64,000 bases of DNA from Pseudoalteromonas nigrifaciens (GTDB lineage: Bacteria; Pseudomonadota; Gammaproteobacteria; Enterobacterales; Alteromonadaceae): assembly GCF_002221505.1 (NCBI RefSeq), contig NZ_CP011036.1, forward strand, positions 1,922,001 to 1,986,000. Direction: 5' to 3'. This document shows positions 47,665-54,858 of the stretch, piece by piece. A program made the position numbers and the translations under genes. Every line of letters begins with the position of its first letter. The stretch's first letter is position 1. The notes below the pieces were generated by a model. That model was not told the origin of the DNA. It saw nothing but the letters and a program-made list of their open reading frames with translations, and made no database searches.

Positions 47665-48864
47665 ATGCGATTAGGACCAGGACTACTAGTCACCGCAGCC
47701 TTTATAGGACCAGGCACCATAACGACTGCTAGCGTAGCAGGTGCAAACTTTGGCTTTGCACTTATCTGGACATTACTTTTTTCAGTAATAGCCACTATAT
47801 TATTACAATCTATGGCTGCTCGCCTTGGCGTAGCAACAGGCAAAGATCTTGCTCAAGCACTGCGCGCGCATATTCATACCCCAGTGCTTAAAGTGCTCGC
47901 TAGCTTTTTGGTAATAAGCGCCATTGGCGTGGGCAGCGCCGCCTATGAAGCGGGTAACCTTAGTGGCGCTAGCATGGGTTTAATAAAGATATTTCCGACA
48001 ATAAATGCGCAAATATGGACGCCGCTCATTGCTTTTATTAGCGCATTGTTACTGTACAGCGGAAAACATAAAGTGGTAGAAAACGCGCTCATTTTATTAG
48101 TGATTTTAATGAGCTTAGTGTTTATTTCTACTTTAGTTATGGCTGCTCCGCCTATAAGCCAAGTACTAGCGGGTTTTATTCCTACTATGCCTGAGGGCTC
48201 TGTTACCACTGTACTTGCACTGATTGGCACCACCATAGTACCTTATAATTTATTTTTGCATTCAGGAGTGCTCGCAGCAAAGTACAACAATAATAGCGAT
48301 AAACGTAAAATAATTAAGCAAACAAATATCGATACCAGCTTATCAATCACTTTAGGTGGAGTGATCACTTTGGCTATTTTATCTACCGCCTCGGTGGCTT
48401 TTTATGGTACCGACGCAGGTAAAGTTAGCGCAGCAAATATGGCAGTACAGCTTGAGCCATTATTAGGTGGCGCTGCCCATTACTTTTTTGCTATTGGTTT
48501 ATTTGCTGCAGGTTTAACTAGTGCAATTACTGCTCCTTTAGCGGGAGCCTATGCAGTTTGCGGAATGCTTGGTTGGTCTAACAAAATGCAAAGTAGCCGT
48601 TTCAAATCGGTAGCACTGGTTATCTTATTGTTTGGCGCAGCTGTTGCCTCTTTGGGGTTAGATCCGGTTGCCGTGATCATTTTTGCCCAAGCTGCTAATG
48701 GCTTATTACTGCCTATTATTACTGTTTATTTACTCTGGTTGGTAAATCAAAAAGCGGTGATGGGCAATTACACCAATTCTGTGTTATTAAACCTTATCAC
48801 TGTGCCTATATTACTGCTTATATTTGGCTTAAGCAGCTACAAGCTGATTAGTTTGATTTTTTAA
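47665..48864 (+). CDS. Nramp-family divalent metal transporter, atypical metal site
   Basis: A 399-aa protein with about 11 membrane helices, of the Nramp/SLC11 fold. The first helix reads FIGPGTITTASVAGANFGF and the sixth GTTIVPYNLFLHSGVLA. Canonical Mn/Fe Nramp proteins have DPGN in helix 1 and MPHN in helix 6; here the positions are GPGT and VPYN, so the usual Asp and Met metal ligands are missing. The cargo may therefore be another cation such as Mg2+, or the mechanism different. It begins directly at helix 1 with almost no N-terminal tail. ACAGGT precedes the ATG. Confidence 0.85.
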   Translation: MRLGPGLLVTAAFIGPGTITTASVAGANFGFALIWTLLFSVIATILLQSMAARLGVATGKDLAQALRAHIHTPVLKVLASFLVISAIGVGSAAYEAGNLSGASMGLIKIFPTINAQIWTPLIAFISALLLYSGKHKVVENALILLVILMSLVFISTLVMAAPPISQVLAGFIPTMPEGSVTTVLALIGTTIVPYNLFLHSGVLAAKYNNNSDKRKIIKQTNIDTSLSITLGGVITLAILSTASVAFYGTDAGKVSAANMAVQLEPLLGGAAHYFFAIGLFAAGLTSAITAPLAGAYAVCGMLGWSNKMQSSRFKSVALVILLFGAAVASLGLDPVAVIIFAQAANGLLLPIITVYLLWLVNQKAVMGNYTNSVLLNLITVPILLLIFGLSSYKLISLIF

Positions 48865-48885
48865 TTAAACTAAAAACATCTAATT

Positions 48886-48918
48886 AAAAGCCACTGTTTA
48901 TTAAAAACAGTGGCTTTT
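48886..48918. terminator. Convergent terminator after the Nramp gene
   Basis: AAAAGCCACTGTTT and AAACAGTGGCTTTT form a perfect 14-bp stem with a 5-base loop between two converging genes. Confidence 0.88.
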
Positions 48919-48968
48919 ACCTTATTCACTATTATAAAAACCTTACCTGTATCCTGCAGTAATTAAAA

Positions 48969-49409
48969 TCAGATAATATTTGTTTTTGTTAAGCGTGAAA
49001 ACACATAGCCACCGGCCGCACCTGCAAGTAATTGAGTGTAAAACCCCCAACCTCTTGCGCCCGCTATAATATGAATATTCATAATCGATTCAATGGCAAT
49101 TAACACCATAGCAAATGCCACAATGCCAGCAATAACAAATAGCTGAGTACGGTATTTTTGAACCTTTTTATTAAGCTGCACCGTAACTAAAAAAGCGATT
49201 GCCAATGCAATGGCAATAATAGCGCCATAGGTGGGTAATAAGCCCAGCCAATCATCCAGTGTTAAACTAACACGGTCGCTAAAGCCCACTACAACACCTA
49301 CATTAACTAATTGATTGACAACGTATTGGCTATGAAACAAGCTAGCAAGTGTGAATGTAAATAACCAAGAAACTAAAAATGAGGGCAATATACGTGTTAA
49401 AAATGACAT
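48969..49409 (-). CDS. Membrane protein, function unknown
   Basis: A 146-aa protein with four hydrophobic segments (about residues 8-28, 58-82, 88-108 and 122-140), starting MSFLTRILPSFLVSWLFTF and ending RLTKTNII. I recognise no family. Its start codon lies only two bases from the ATG of the divergently transcribed sugar dehydrogenase; the two coding regions overlap tail to tail at their 5' ends by 7 bases. Confidence 0.7.
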   Translation of the reverse strand: MSFLTRILPSFLVSWLFTFTLASLFHSQYVVNQLVNVGVVVGFSDRVSLTLDDWLGLLPTYGAIIAIALAIAFLVTVQLNKKVQKYRTQLFVIAGIVAFAMVLIAIESIMNIHIIAGARGWGFYTQLLAGAAGGYVFSRLTKTNII

Positions 49410-50584
49410 GGTTATCTCAACTTAAAATAAAGTTTTTTTCTTATATAAGCCATGCTAGCAAAGGCTTACCCCGTAAACAATGTATCTCTTTTTTTACTCT
49501 GCTTTCGCTTTTTGCGTTTTCTGTTAATGCAGGCGCTGCGTTACCAAAAAAGCAATACAGTACAAAAACCCTTGCTACACAATTACAGTCTCCGTGGAGC
49601 ATGGTTGAACTAGCAAACGGTACATGGTTAATTACAGAGCGCGATGGCCACGTAGTTATAATTAAAAATAATGCGCAATCAAGAGTAAAACTAAACCTAG
49701 AGGGCTTATACCTTGCAGGCCAAGGTGGCTTACTCGATATAGTATTATCGCCAGATTATAGCAATTCCAAAGAAGTAATTTTTACCTACGCCCAAGGCGA
49801 TGCCAACGCAAACAGGCTTGTTGTTGCCAAAGCCACCTTTAATGGTACTCGTTTTTCAAAGCCGCAAATTATTTATAAAGTAGCTACCAATAAAAACACA
49901 CCACAACATTACGCTGGGCGCGCCCTTGTACTACCCGACAATACGTTATTAGTTTCAACGGGCGATGGCTTTGACTTTAGAGAGCAAGCACAGGTTATTA
50001 CCAGCCAGCTTGGTAAAATATTACGTATAAACTTAAACGGCAGTATTCCAACAGATAACCCATTTATTAACCATACAAACCCAAATGCCCATGCTGTTTA
50101 CTCACTTGGCCACCGTAACCCTCAAGGCCTTGTATATGATTACGATACACAGCAAATTATTAGCCACGAACACGGCCCCGCAGGCGGCGACGAGCTAAAC
50201 TACTTAACCGCAGGCACCAATTATGGCTGGCCAGTAATTACTTACGGTAGGGATTATTCGCAAGCGCGTATTTCACCTTTTACGCAATACCCAGGCATGC
50301 AAAAACCAAGTGTTAATTGGACGCCATCAATAGCCCCATCTGGCATGGCGTATTACGGCTCTAAGCACGCGGCTTTCCCTTCACTACAAAAACATGTGTT
50401 AATTACGACTTTGGTTGATAAAAAGCTCTACGCTGTAAATTTAGCTAATGGTGAATTTACCCAGTCTCATATATTCCCAGAGGCCACAGGCCGATTAAGA
50501 GATGTGTTTGTAACCACTAAAGGTAATGTAGCAATATTAACCGATGGGGAAGATGCAAAGCTGATGTTAGTTAAATCAAATTAG
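49403..50584 (+). CDS. PQQ-dependent sugar dehydrogenase (soluble, YliI-like)
   Basis: A secreted six-blade beta-propeller quinoprotein; the E. coli homologue YliI oxidises aldoses with PQQ. 393 aa from the ATG at 49403. The N-terminal tail ends in a signal-like stretch ISFFTLLSLFAFSVNAGAA. Next come LQSPWSMVEL, ITERDGHVVII, GQGGLLDIVLSPDY near residue 110, the catalytic-His strand HYAGRALVLPDN, LGHRNPQGLVYD near 236, HEHGPAGGDELNYL near 253 and AYYGS. A longer frame begins at 49379. No PQQ synthesis genes are in the window, so the cofactor may be scavenged. Confidence 0.88.
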   Translation: MTWLSQLKIKFFSYISHASKGLPRKQCISFFTLLSLFAFSVNAGAALPKKQYSTKTLATQLQSPWSMVELANGTWLITERDGHVVIIKNNAQSRVKLNLEGLYLAGQGGLLDIVLSPDYSNSKEVIFTYAQGDANANRLVVAKATFNGTRFSKPQIIYKVATNKNTPQHYAGRALVLPDNTLLVSTGDGFDFREQAQVITSQLGKILRINLNGSIPTDNPFINHTNPNAHAVYSLGHRNPQGLVYDYDTQQIISHEHGPAGGDELNYLTAGTNYGWPVITYGRDYSQARISPFTQYPGMQKPSVNWTPSIAPSGMAYYGSKHAAFPSLQKHVLITTLVDKKLYAVNLANGEFTQSHIFPEATGRLRDVFVTTKGNVAILTDGEDAKLMLVKSN

Positions 50585-50616
50585 TTCACAAGAGGGTTAG
50601 AGAGACTTCGCTTTTA

Positions 50617-50625
50617 GGGGGGGGG
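50617..50625. repeat. G9 homopolymer tract
   Basis: Nine G in a row preceded by CGCTTTTA, 32 bases after the sugar-dehydrogenase stop. It resembles the G10 tract at 45740, which follows GGCTTTA. Confidence 0.8.
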
Positions 50626-50668
50626 ATAGCGCCTTTTAGTAAGCCGCTTTAATAGGTTTAATAACTCT

Positions 50669-50749
50669 GTTGGGTGGCGCCTTCGGCTTAACCAACCTAC
50701 CTTTTGACGTAAGTCGGATAAGTGGCGAAGCCACGCCATCCGACAAAAG
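50669..50749. repeat. Two adjacent REP-like palindromes
   Basis: The first runs from GTTGG (50669-50673) to CCAAC (50692-50696) with GCGCCTTCGGC inside. The second is GTCGGAT (50713-50719) with ATCCGAC (50738-50744) and an inner GTGGC-GAA-GCCAC stem, flanked by CTTTTG/CAAAAG. Form and GC content recall enterobacterial REP elements. Copy number elsewhere cannot be seen here. Confidence 0.65.
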
Positions 50750-50834
50750 TGATGAGTTTACTAGAAACAACCCGACTTACCGCGTTATGCAGTAACCGAA
50801 AAATGTATTAAAGGTAATTACAGGAGCTTTACAC

Positions 50835-51269
50835 CTAGTTTTTACCCGATTCTAATTTCTGTTTTAATAATTCAATAAGTTGAATATTAAGCCCGGTAAT
50901 TTCACCTTCTAGCACCTTCACTTTTGCCTGCGACTCTTCATCATCTTTACTGCGTAACAATGCAGTTTCTTGCAGTAGTTTTTCAAGCTTCTCTTGTATT
51001 TCAGCAATTAGTTCATCAAGGGGGTCACCTTCAGATTGTGATGCTTGATCTACATCTTCATTACCTAATAACTTGCGAAACGCCGCTTGATTTTTATCTG
51101 CCAGACTTTTTTCCGCCCCCTCTTCAGATATATCTACTTGGACGCCTTGAGCCACTCCCTTTTGCACTGTCTCTTTTTCAGAATCGTCATCAGCCACCAC
51201 CTTTAAAATTTGTTTTTTCGGGTAAGTTTCTAAAGGTTTAGATGTTATGTTAACTGACATTTTATCCAT
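50835..51269 (-). CDS. Acidic coiled-coil protein, function unknown
   Basis: A 144-aa protein with no signal peptide. Residues about 85-140 form a strong leucine-heptad coiled coil (LDELIAEIQEKLEKLLQET, then LEGEITGLNIQLIELLKQKL); the first half is polar and likely disordered. AAAGGG seven bases before the ATG is a good ribosome binding site. It lies just outside the left edge of the integron cassettes, in the same orientation. I looked for its own attC and found none convincing, so I treat it as chromosomal. Confidence 0.7.
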   Translation of the reverse strand: MDKMSVNITSKPLETYPKKQILKVVADDDSEKETVQKGVAQGVQVDISEEGAEKSLADKNQAAFRKLLGNEDVDQASQSEGDPLDELIAEIQEKLEKLLQETALLRSKDDEESQAKVKVLEGEITGLNIQLIELLKQKLESGKN

Positions 51270-51330
51270 TTTAATACCCTTTATTTAATCAATTATTGGT
51301 GGCTAGAGTTCAACTATAAATATAATACTT

Positions 51331-51445
51331 CGCTAACTGTTATTTGTTCTTGTATGTAAAAATGTGCCTGTCCTATTTTACTTTTCTTTTAAGCAAAAAA
51401 TCGGACAATGTGTGACGTCAGATTTAATGCGCTTGTTAGTTTTAT
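51331..51445 (-). other. attC-like site of cassette 2 (degraded)
   Basis: On the minus strand it begins ATAAAACTAACAAGCGC directly at the stop of the membrane-protein gene, the R'' box matching the start of cassette 2. TGTCC-ATTTT stems pair in the middle, and a GTTAGCG box ends it at 51331-51337. The outer arms pair poorly, so the left half seems decayed or replaced. Confidence 0.5.
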
Positions 51446-51873
51446 ATTTTAATAAAACCAGAGTAAGCCCACAAAATGGTGCCCAATATAGATATGTAAT
51501 AAATATTAACCAACGATTTATATTTATTAGCTATTGCCTCTCGGTGTTCACTATTTGTCTTTTTCGCATATTCTTCTGACACTACGTCAGCCAATGCGCC
51601 CTTTACCGTTGGAAGCTCAACCCATTGGTGACCCTTATTTAACACAGGATCCTCGGAGTCTTTTTCGAAGTCAGGGTAGACAGAATGCGTGAATCCTAAC
51701 AATAGAGAATAGACTGTTAATAATGCACCGAACGCCCCTAACCAATTGAAGTTATTATAACAAAAAGAAAGAGCTAAATGAATTATGCCCAATAAAGAGA
51801 TGGCAACAATAGATCCAAAAGAAAACATTACACTTCTAGAACCAAAAATCCTCAAGAATGTTTTAAAAAGCAT
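51442..51873 (-). CDS. Cassette-borne membrane protein, function unknown
   Basis: A 143-aa protein with two N-terminal transmembrane segments (about residues 15-36 and 44-62), a soluble middle (YPDFEKDSEDPVLNKGHQWVE...) and a last hydrophobic segment (IYYISILGTILWAYSGFI). The overall form is like small SLATT-type membrane proteins, some of which serve in conflict systems, but I cannot confirm this. AGGAAG precedes the ATG. It fills cassette 2 of the integron, starting 62 bases after the recombination point and ending with its stop codon inside the attC R'' repeat, as cassette genes do. Confidence 0.78.
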   Translation of the reverse strand: MLFKTFLRIFGSRSVMFSFGSIVAISLLGIIHLALSFCYNNFNWLGAFGALLTVYSLLLGFTHSVYPDFEKDSEDPVLNKGHQWVELPTVKGALADVVSEEYAKKTNSEHREAIANKYKSLVNIYYISILGTILWAYSGFIKI

Positions 51874-51931
51874 ATAACTTCCTATAGATATTTTCTCTTA
51901 CACTCGGATATAGAGTAATAATGAAATAAAA

Positions 51932-52023
51932 CTAACGCCACCTTAAGCGGCAAAAAATTGTTTGCTAAAATGTTGAACGAAGTGAAAACAGCAAACTGTT
52001 TTTTGTCCGTTTAAAGGTCTTGT
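51932..52023 (-). other. attC site of cassette 1, left part (split by intron)
   Basis: With bases 53992-54000 this makes an attC of about 100 bases on the minus strand: R'' box GTGCTAAC, arms of about 27-29 bases (51940-51966 with 51990-52018) pairing except for a few mismatches and two or three unpaired bases, a 23-base loop, and R' box GGCGTTAG. Extrahelical bases and GTTAG/CTAAC ends are the defining features of attC. The intron separates the R'' box from the rest. Confidence 0.8.
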
Positions 52024-53991
52024 GTACGCCCGACATGGGCATTGACTTATGGGGTGAAAGTCCTCTGTAGGAAGATCACCGTTTAAATAACACACTGTTA
52101 TTAAACGATAACTACTAGCGAATGGCAAGGGCTAAATCGCGAGAGATAGTCTAGAGGAAGCCGCTAGCAAATCTGTGAGCTGATGAACAAAAACATCATA
52201 TGAGGCGTAGGCTGGAGACGAGCTAGCACAAGATAGCGAAGTCATGTGATCTAACGGCCACCGTAAATGATGCAGTTGTGCAGAGAAAGTCGATGCACCT
52301 TATTCGGGGAGATCTGATAAACACGCATCCGCGCTAACGCTTGGAGATTACCAGTTAGGGACTGGTTGTTCAACCCTTGGCGCTTTGGTTGCTGCGACCT
52401 ACAGCGAGCGAAATAGCAGTAAACAAGCGTTAGTTTCGACGCGCTTTATCGAGTAATCGCTAGAGTGATTTATCAGAAGTCAGCAGACGGCATAGTAGCC
52501 AAACGCCCATCGTAATGGAGGGGACACGGTGAAGGCCTGAACATCTTAACCAGAGGAGATACTACAAATGAACTTGAATTCACATAGATCACCGTGTTGT
52601 GATAGTGATGAACAGCGTTCGACTGTGAATAATACCTCGAATGAATACAACCAAACAGATCGTGACCTGATGGCAAGGGTACTGAGCAACCACAATATTG
52701 GTGCAGCATGGCAACATGTTAAGCGCAATAAAGGGGCTGCGGGTATTGATAATATGAGTATTGAGGAATTTAATCACTTCGCTAAGTTACATTGGCTGGG
52801 TATTAAACAACAATTACTTAGCGGCACTTATCAACCCTTGCCAGTCAAACGCGTGATGATACCCAAACCCGATGGCGGTGAGCGAATGCTTGGATCCCTT
52901 CTGTTATCGACAGAGTGATCCAACAAGCTATTGCTCAAGTGATTAGCCCTTACTTTGAGCCTCTATTTTCACCACATAGTTATGGTTATCGCCCTCATAA
53001 AAGAGCCAGCCAAGCAGTAAATCATGTTCAATCTTGTGTTAAACAAGGTTATAAAACAGCAGTTGATATTGACTTGTCTAAGTTCTTTGATGAAGTAAAC
53101 CATGACATGCTGATGAATCGTGTTGGTCGTAAAGTCAAAGACAAAGCACTCATGCGCCTACTTGGTAAATACCTCCGAGCGGGGATCGCAGAGCGCGAAA
53201 CGGGTCTGTGGTTTGAGTCAACCAAAGGAGTCCCTCAAGGTGGGCCATTATCCCCTTTACTTTCCAATATTTTACTCGATGAATTAGATAAGAAGCTAAC
53301 CTACAAACACCTTAAGTTTGCACGTTACGCTGATGACATAATCATTTTAGTAAAAACGAAAAGCGAAGGACTCATAATCCAACGGGAAATTACTGCGTTT
53401 ATCACTCAGCGATTAAAACTCAAAGTGAATGAATCGAAAAGTCGAGTCGGTCCCGTATCAGGCTCGAAATTTCTCGGGTTCACATTCCGTTACGCTCAAG
53501 TGCAGATCCACGAACAGGCGCTAAAGAAATTTAAAGCAAATGTAAGAGAACTCACTAACCGCAACTGGGGGATCTCAATGACCCTACAAATTCATAAACT
53601 CACGCAGTATTTACGCGGCTGGGGACACTACTACCTAATAGCCAACGCTTATCAACTAACAGTGGATTTAGATCATTGGATCCGTCGTAGGATAAGAATG
53701 TGCTACTGGCGGCAATGGCGTAAACCTCGCACCAAAGTACGCAGTTTAATGAAATTGGGTGTTAGCGAGCGACTCGCCATAGCCTGTGGTATCACCAGTA
53801 AAGGCCCTTGTAGAAGCTCAAAAACAAAAGGAATTAACATTGCGCTAGGTAATGACTATTTAGCATCACAAGGTTTAGTGTCATTGAAAGATATTTGGAT
53901 CAATATTCATTACGGGAGATGAACCGCCCATTGCGGACCCGCATGATGGGTGGTGTGGGGGCTGGAGGTTAGAGACCTCCGGCTACCCGAT
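52024..53991 (+). mobile_element. Group IIC (attC-type) intron
   Basis: A 1968-base self-splicing retroelement. Domain I starts GTACGCCCGACATGGGC, then GGGGTGAAAGTCC. CATCATATGAGGC and GTCAGCAGACGGCATAGTA are further blocks shared with known IIC introns such as the Oceanobacillus one. The reverse-transcriptase gene lies in domain IV. Domain V is 53921-53954 (GAACCGCCCAT, GCATGATGGGTGGTG) and domain VI 53961-53983 (GGAGGT/ACCTCC), ending CTACCCGAT. Ends were chosen because excision restores CTTGTTAGCACTA, the expected attC core. The first bases would be GTACG rather than the usual GTGYG; GTGTACG from 52022 is the alternative. Confidence 0.85.
52568..53922 (+). pseudogene. ltrA: Group II intron reverse transcriptase/maturase, frameshifted
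   Basis: Intact, this would be a 451-aa RT-maturase. Frame 1 runs to 52918 (MNLNSHRSPCCD... VKRVMIPKPDGGERMLG); the rest continues in another frame from about 52895 (IQQAIAQVISPYFEPL...). TTGGATCCCTTC lacks one base relative to the expected TTGGAATCCCTTC (GIPSVIDRVIQQ), a one-base deletion at 52894-52895. RT motifs SYGYRPHKRASQAV, DIDLSKFFDEVNH, PQGGPLSPLLSN and the catalytic YADD near 53320 are intact, as is the maturase domain X (FLGFTFRY, LTQYLRGWGHYY). There is no HNH endonuclease domain, as in class C. A sequencing error is the alternative. Confidence 0.88.
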
Positions 53992-53996
53992 TAGCA

Positions 53997-54647
53997 CTAT
54001 TTTAACGACTTTGCCAAAGAACTATATACAAGATCAACAAAAGTTGTACCGTGCCATTCATCGTCAAGTGATGGATTTACTGTATCAGGTGCTCCACCAA
54101 TAATATCTCGCATATATCGATATGCATTACTTCTTTCTCCCAACGTTATAATTTGCTGCTGATGCTCAGGCGGAAGCATTTTATTCCTATACCACGTACG
54201 AAATACATGTAGAAAAAGCTCTTCGTTACAAGAAAACCATTCACCATGACGTCGAAGGTGTGAGAACTTTTTGTGCAGTTCAGATTCACGAGCAGAACCT
54301 CCGGGTTCTAAAGCGCCAATAATCAATTCCCCATATGTTCCTGTTTGGAGGTTTTGCAAACGTTGAAGTACATTTTTTGAACGTCCTATTTTTATAAATA
54401 AACCGTGTAAGGGGTGTGCACTTTTTGGGGGACCAGCCCATGAATCAGGAACTTGAATTACGTAATAAATACTATCAATAGATCCAAGGGAAACTTTATT
54501 TGCCCAATCACACCAATTAGTTACCCATTCTTCGGCTTCTTTAAAAGTTGGAAAATGTTCAGTTGTGAAATAGTACTCTCCATTCTCGAGGTGTATATCA
54601 GCGATAAATTTTCCATGTTCGCATTTACGAATTCTCTCAATTTTCAC
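53997..54647 (-). CDS. Cassette-borne GIY-YIG (T5orf172/MUG113) nuclease-like protein
   Basis: A 216-aa protein of the T5orf172-type GIY-YIG family: SIYYVIQVP (Y-x-Y strand), GLFIKIGRSKNVLQRLQNLQTG near residue 95 (catalytic Arg region), ESELHKKFSHLRRHGEWF near 130 (catalytic Glu). The N-terminal part (YYFTTEHFPTFKEAEEWVTNW) is unassigned. The frame opens at 54686, but the integron junction GTTAGCAC falls at 54669-54662 inside that extension. The GTG at 54645-54647 has GAGG five bases before it (MKIERIRKCEHGKF), so I use it. Such proteins occur in phages and mobile elements; DNA cleavage is inferred. It is the first cassette gene next to attI. Confidence 0.82.
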   Translation of the reverse strand: MKIERIRKCEHGKFIADIHLENGEYYFTTEHFPTFKEAEEWVTNWCDWANKVSLGSIDSIYYVIQVPDSWAGPPKSAHPLHGLFIKIGRSKNVLQRLQNLQTGTYGELIIGALEPGGSARESELHKKFSHLRRHGEWFSCNEELFLHVFRTWYRNKMLPPEHQQQIITLGERSNAYRYMRDIIGGAPDTVNPSLDDEWHGTTFVDLVYSSLAKSLK

Positions 54648-54668
54648 AGGAACCTCGGATAGTGCTAA

Positions 54669-54828
54669 CAGCTTATTGAACACCACTTTGGGGGTTTATA
54701 ACACCCCAAAACGGCGTATATTACATAGCTCAATAATTCCACTAAATAACTACAATGTAAACAAGTAATTACGTATGTTATAAAATCACCGTTGTTACAA
54801 TACCCCAAAACGACTTTTAATAATGTTA
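54669..54828. other. attI-like region with 18-bp direct repeats
   Basis: The spacer between the first cassette junction and the intI promoter. TTATAACACCCCAAAACG (54696-54713) is repeated as TTACAATACCCCAAAACG (54795-54812), 16 of 18 identical and 99 bases apart start to start. Integron attI sites carry direct repeats bound by the integrase, though these are farther apart than the known ones. Confidence 0.5.
54733..54761 (-). promoter_or_regulatory. Possible cassette promoter Pc
   Basis: TTTACA, 17 bases, AATTAT on the minus strand, directed into the cassettes. The -10 matches only four of six consensus bases. Confidence 0.3.
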
Positions 54829-54858
54829 TTGGACAAAACCCGATTAACTGTCTATGTA
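54829..54858 (+). promoter_or_regulatory. Promoter of intI remnant
   Basis: TTGGAC (54829-54834), an 18-base spacer and TATGTA (54853-54858). The -10 lies inside the LexA box, as needed for repression. Confidence 0.5.

Noticed and set aside
47480..47674. 64-codon frame upstream of the Nramp gene
   Set aside because: No ribosome binding site, overlaps the Nramp start, no recognisable protein features.
50835..51330. Coiled-coil protein gene as a third integron cassette
   Set aside because: A GTTAGCG box precedes it, but after its stop I find no CTAAC box complementary to that start and no attC stem; the palindromes there look REP-like.
52000..52023. Intron target read as an ordinary rho-independent terminator
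   Set aside because: The flanking stem-loop is far longer than a terminator, has GTTAG/CTAAC ends matching the cassette starts, and follows the stop of a cassette gene, so attC explains it better.
51943..52128. Short minus-strand frames across the attC and intron start
   Set aside because: They lie in attC and domain I of the intron, which are structural; no coding features.
52473..52777. Minus-strand frames opposite the maturase N-terminus
   Set aside because: Shadows of the intron-encoded protein and domain I, with no ribosome binding sites.
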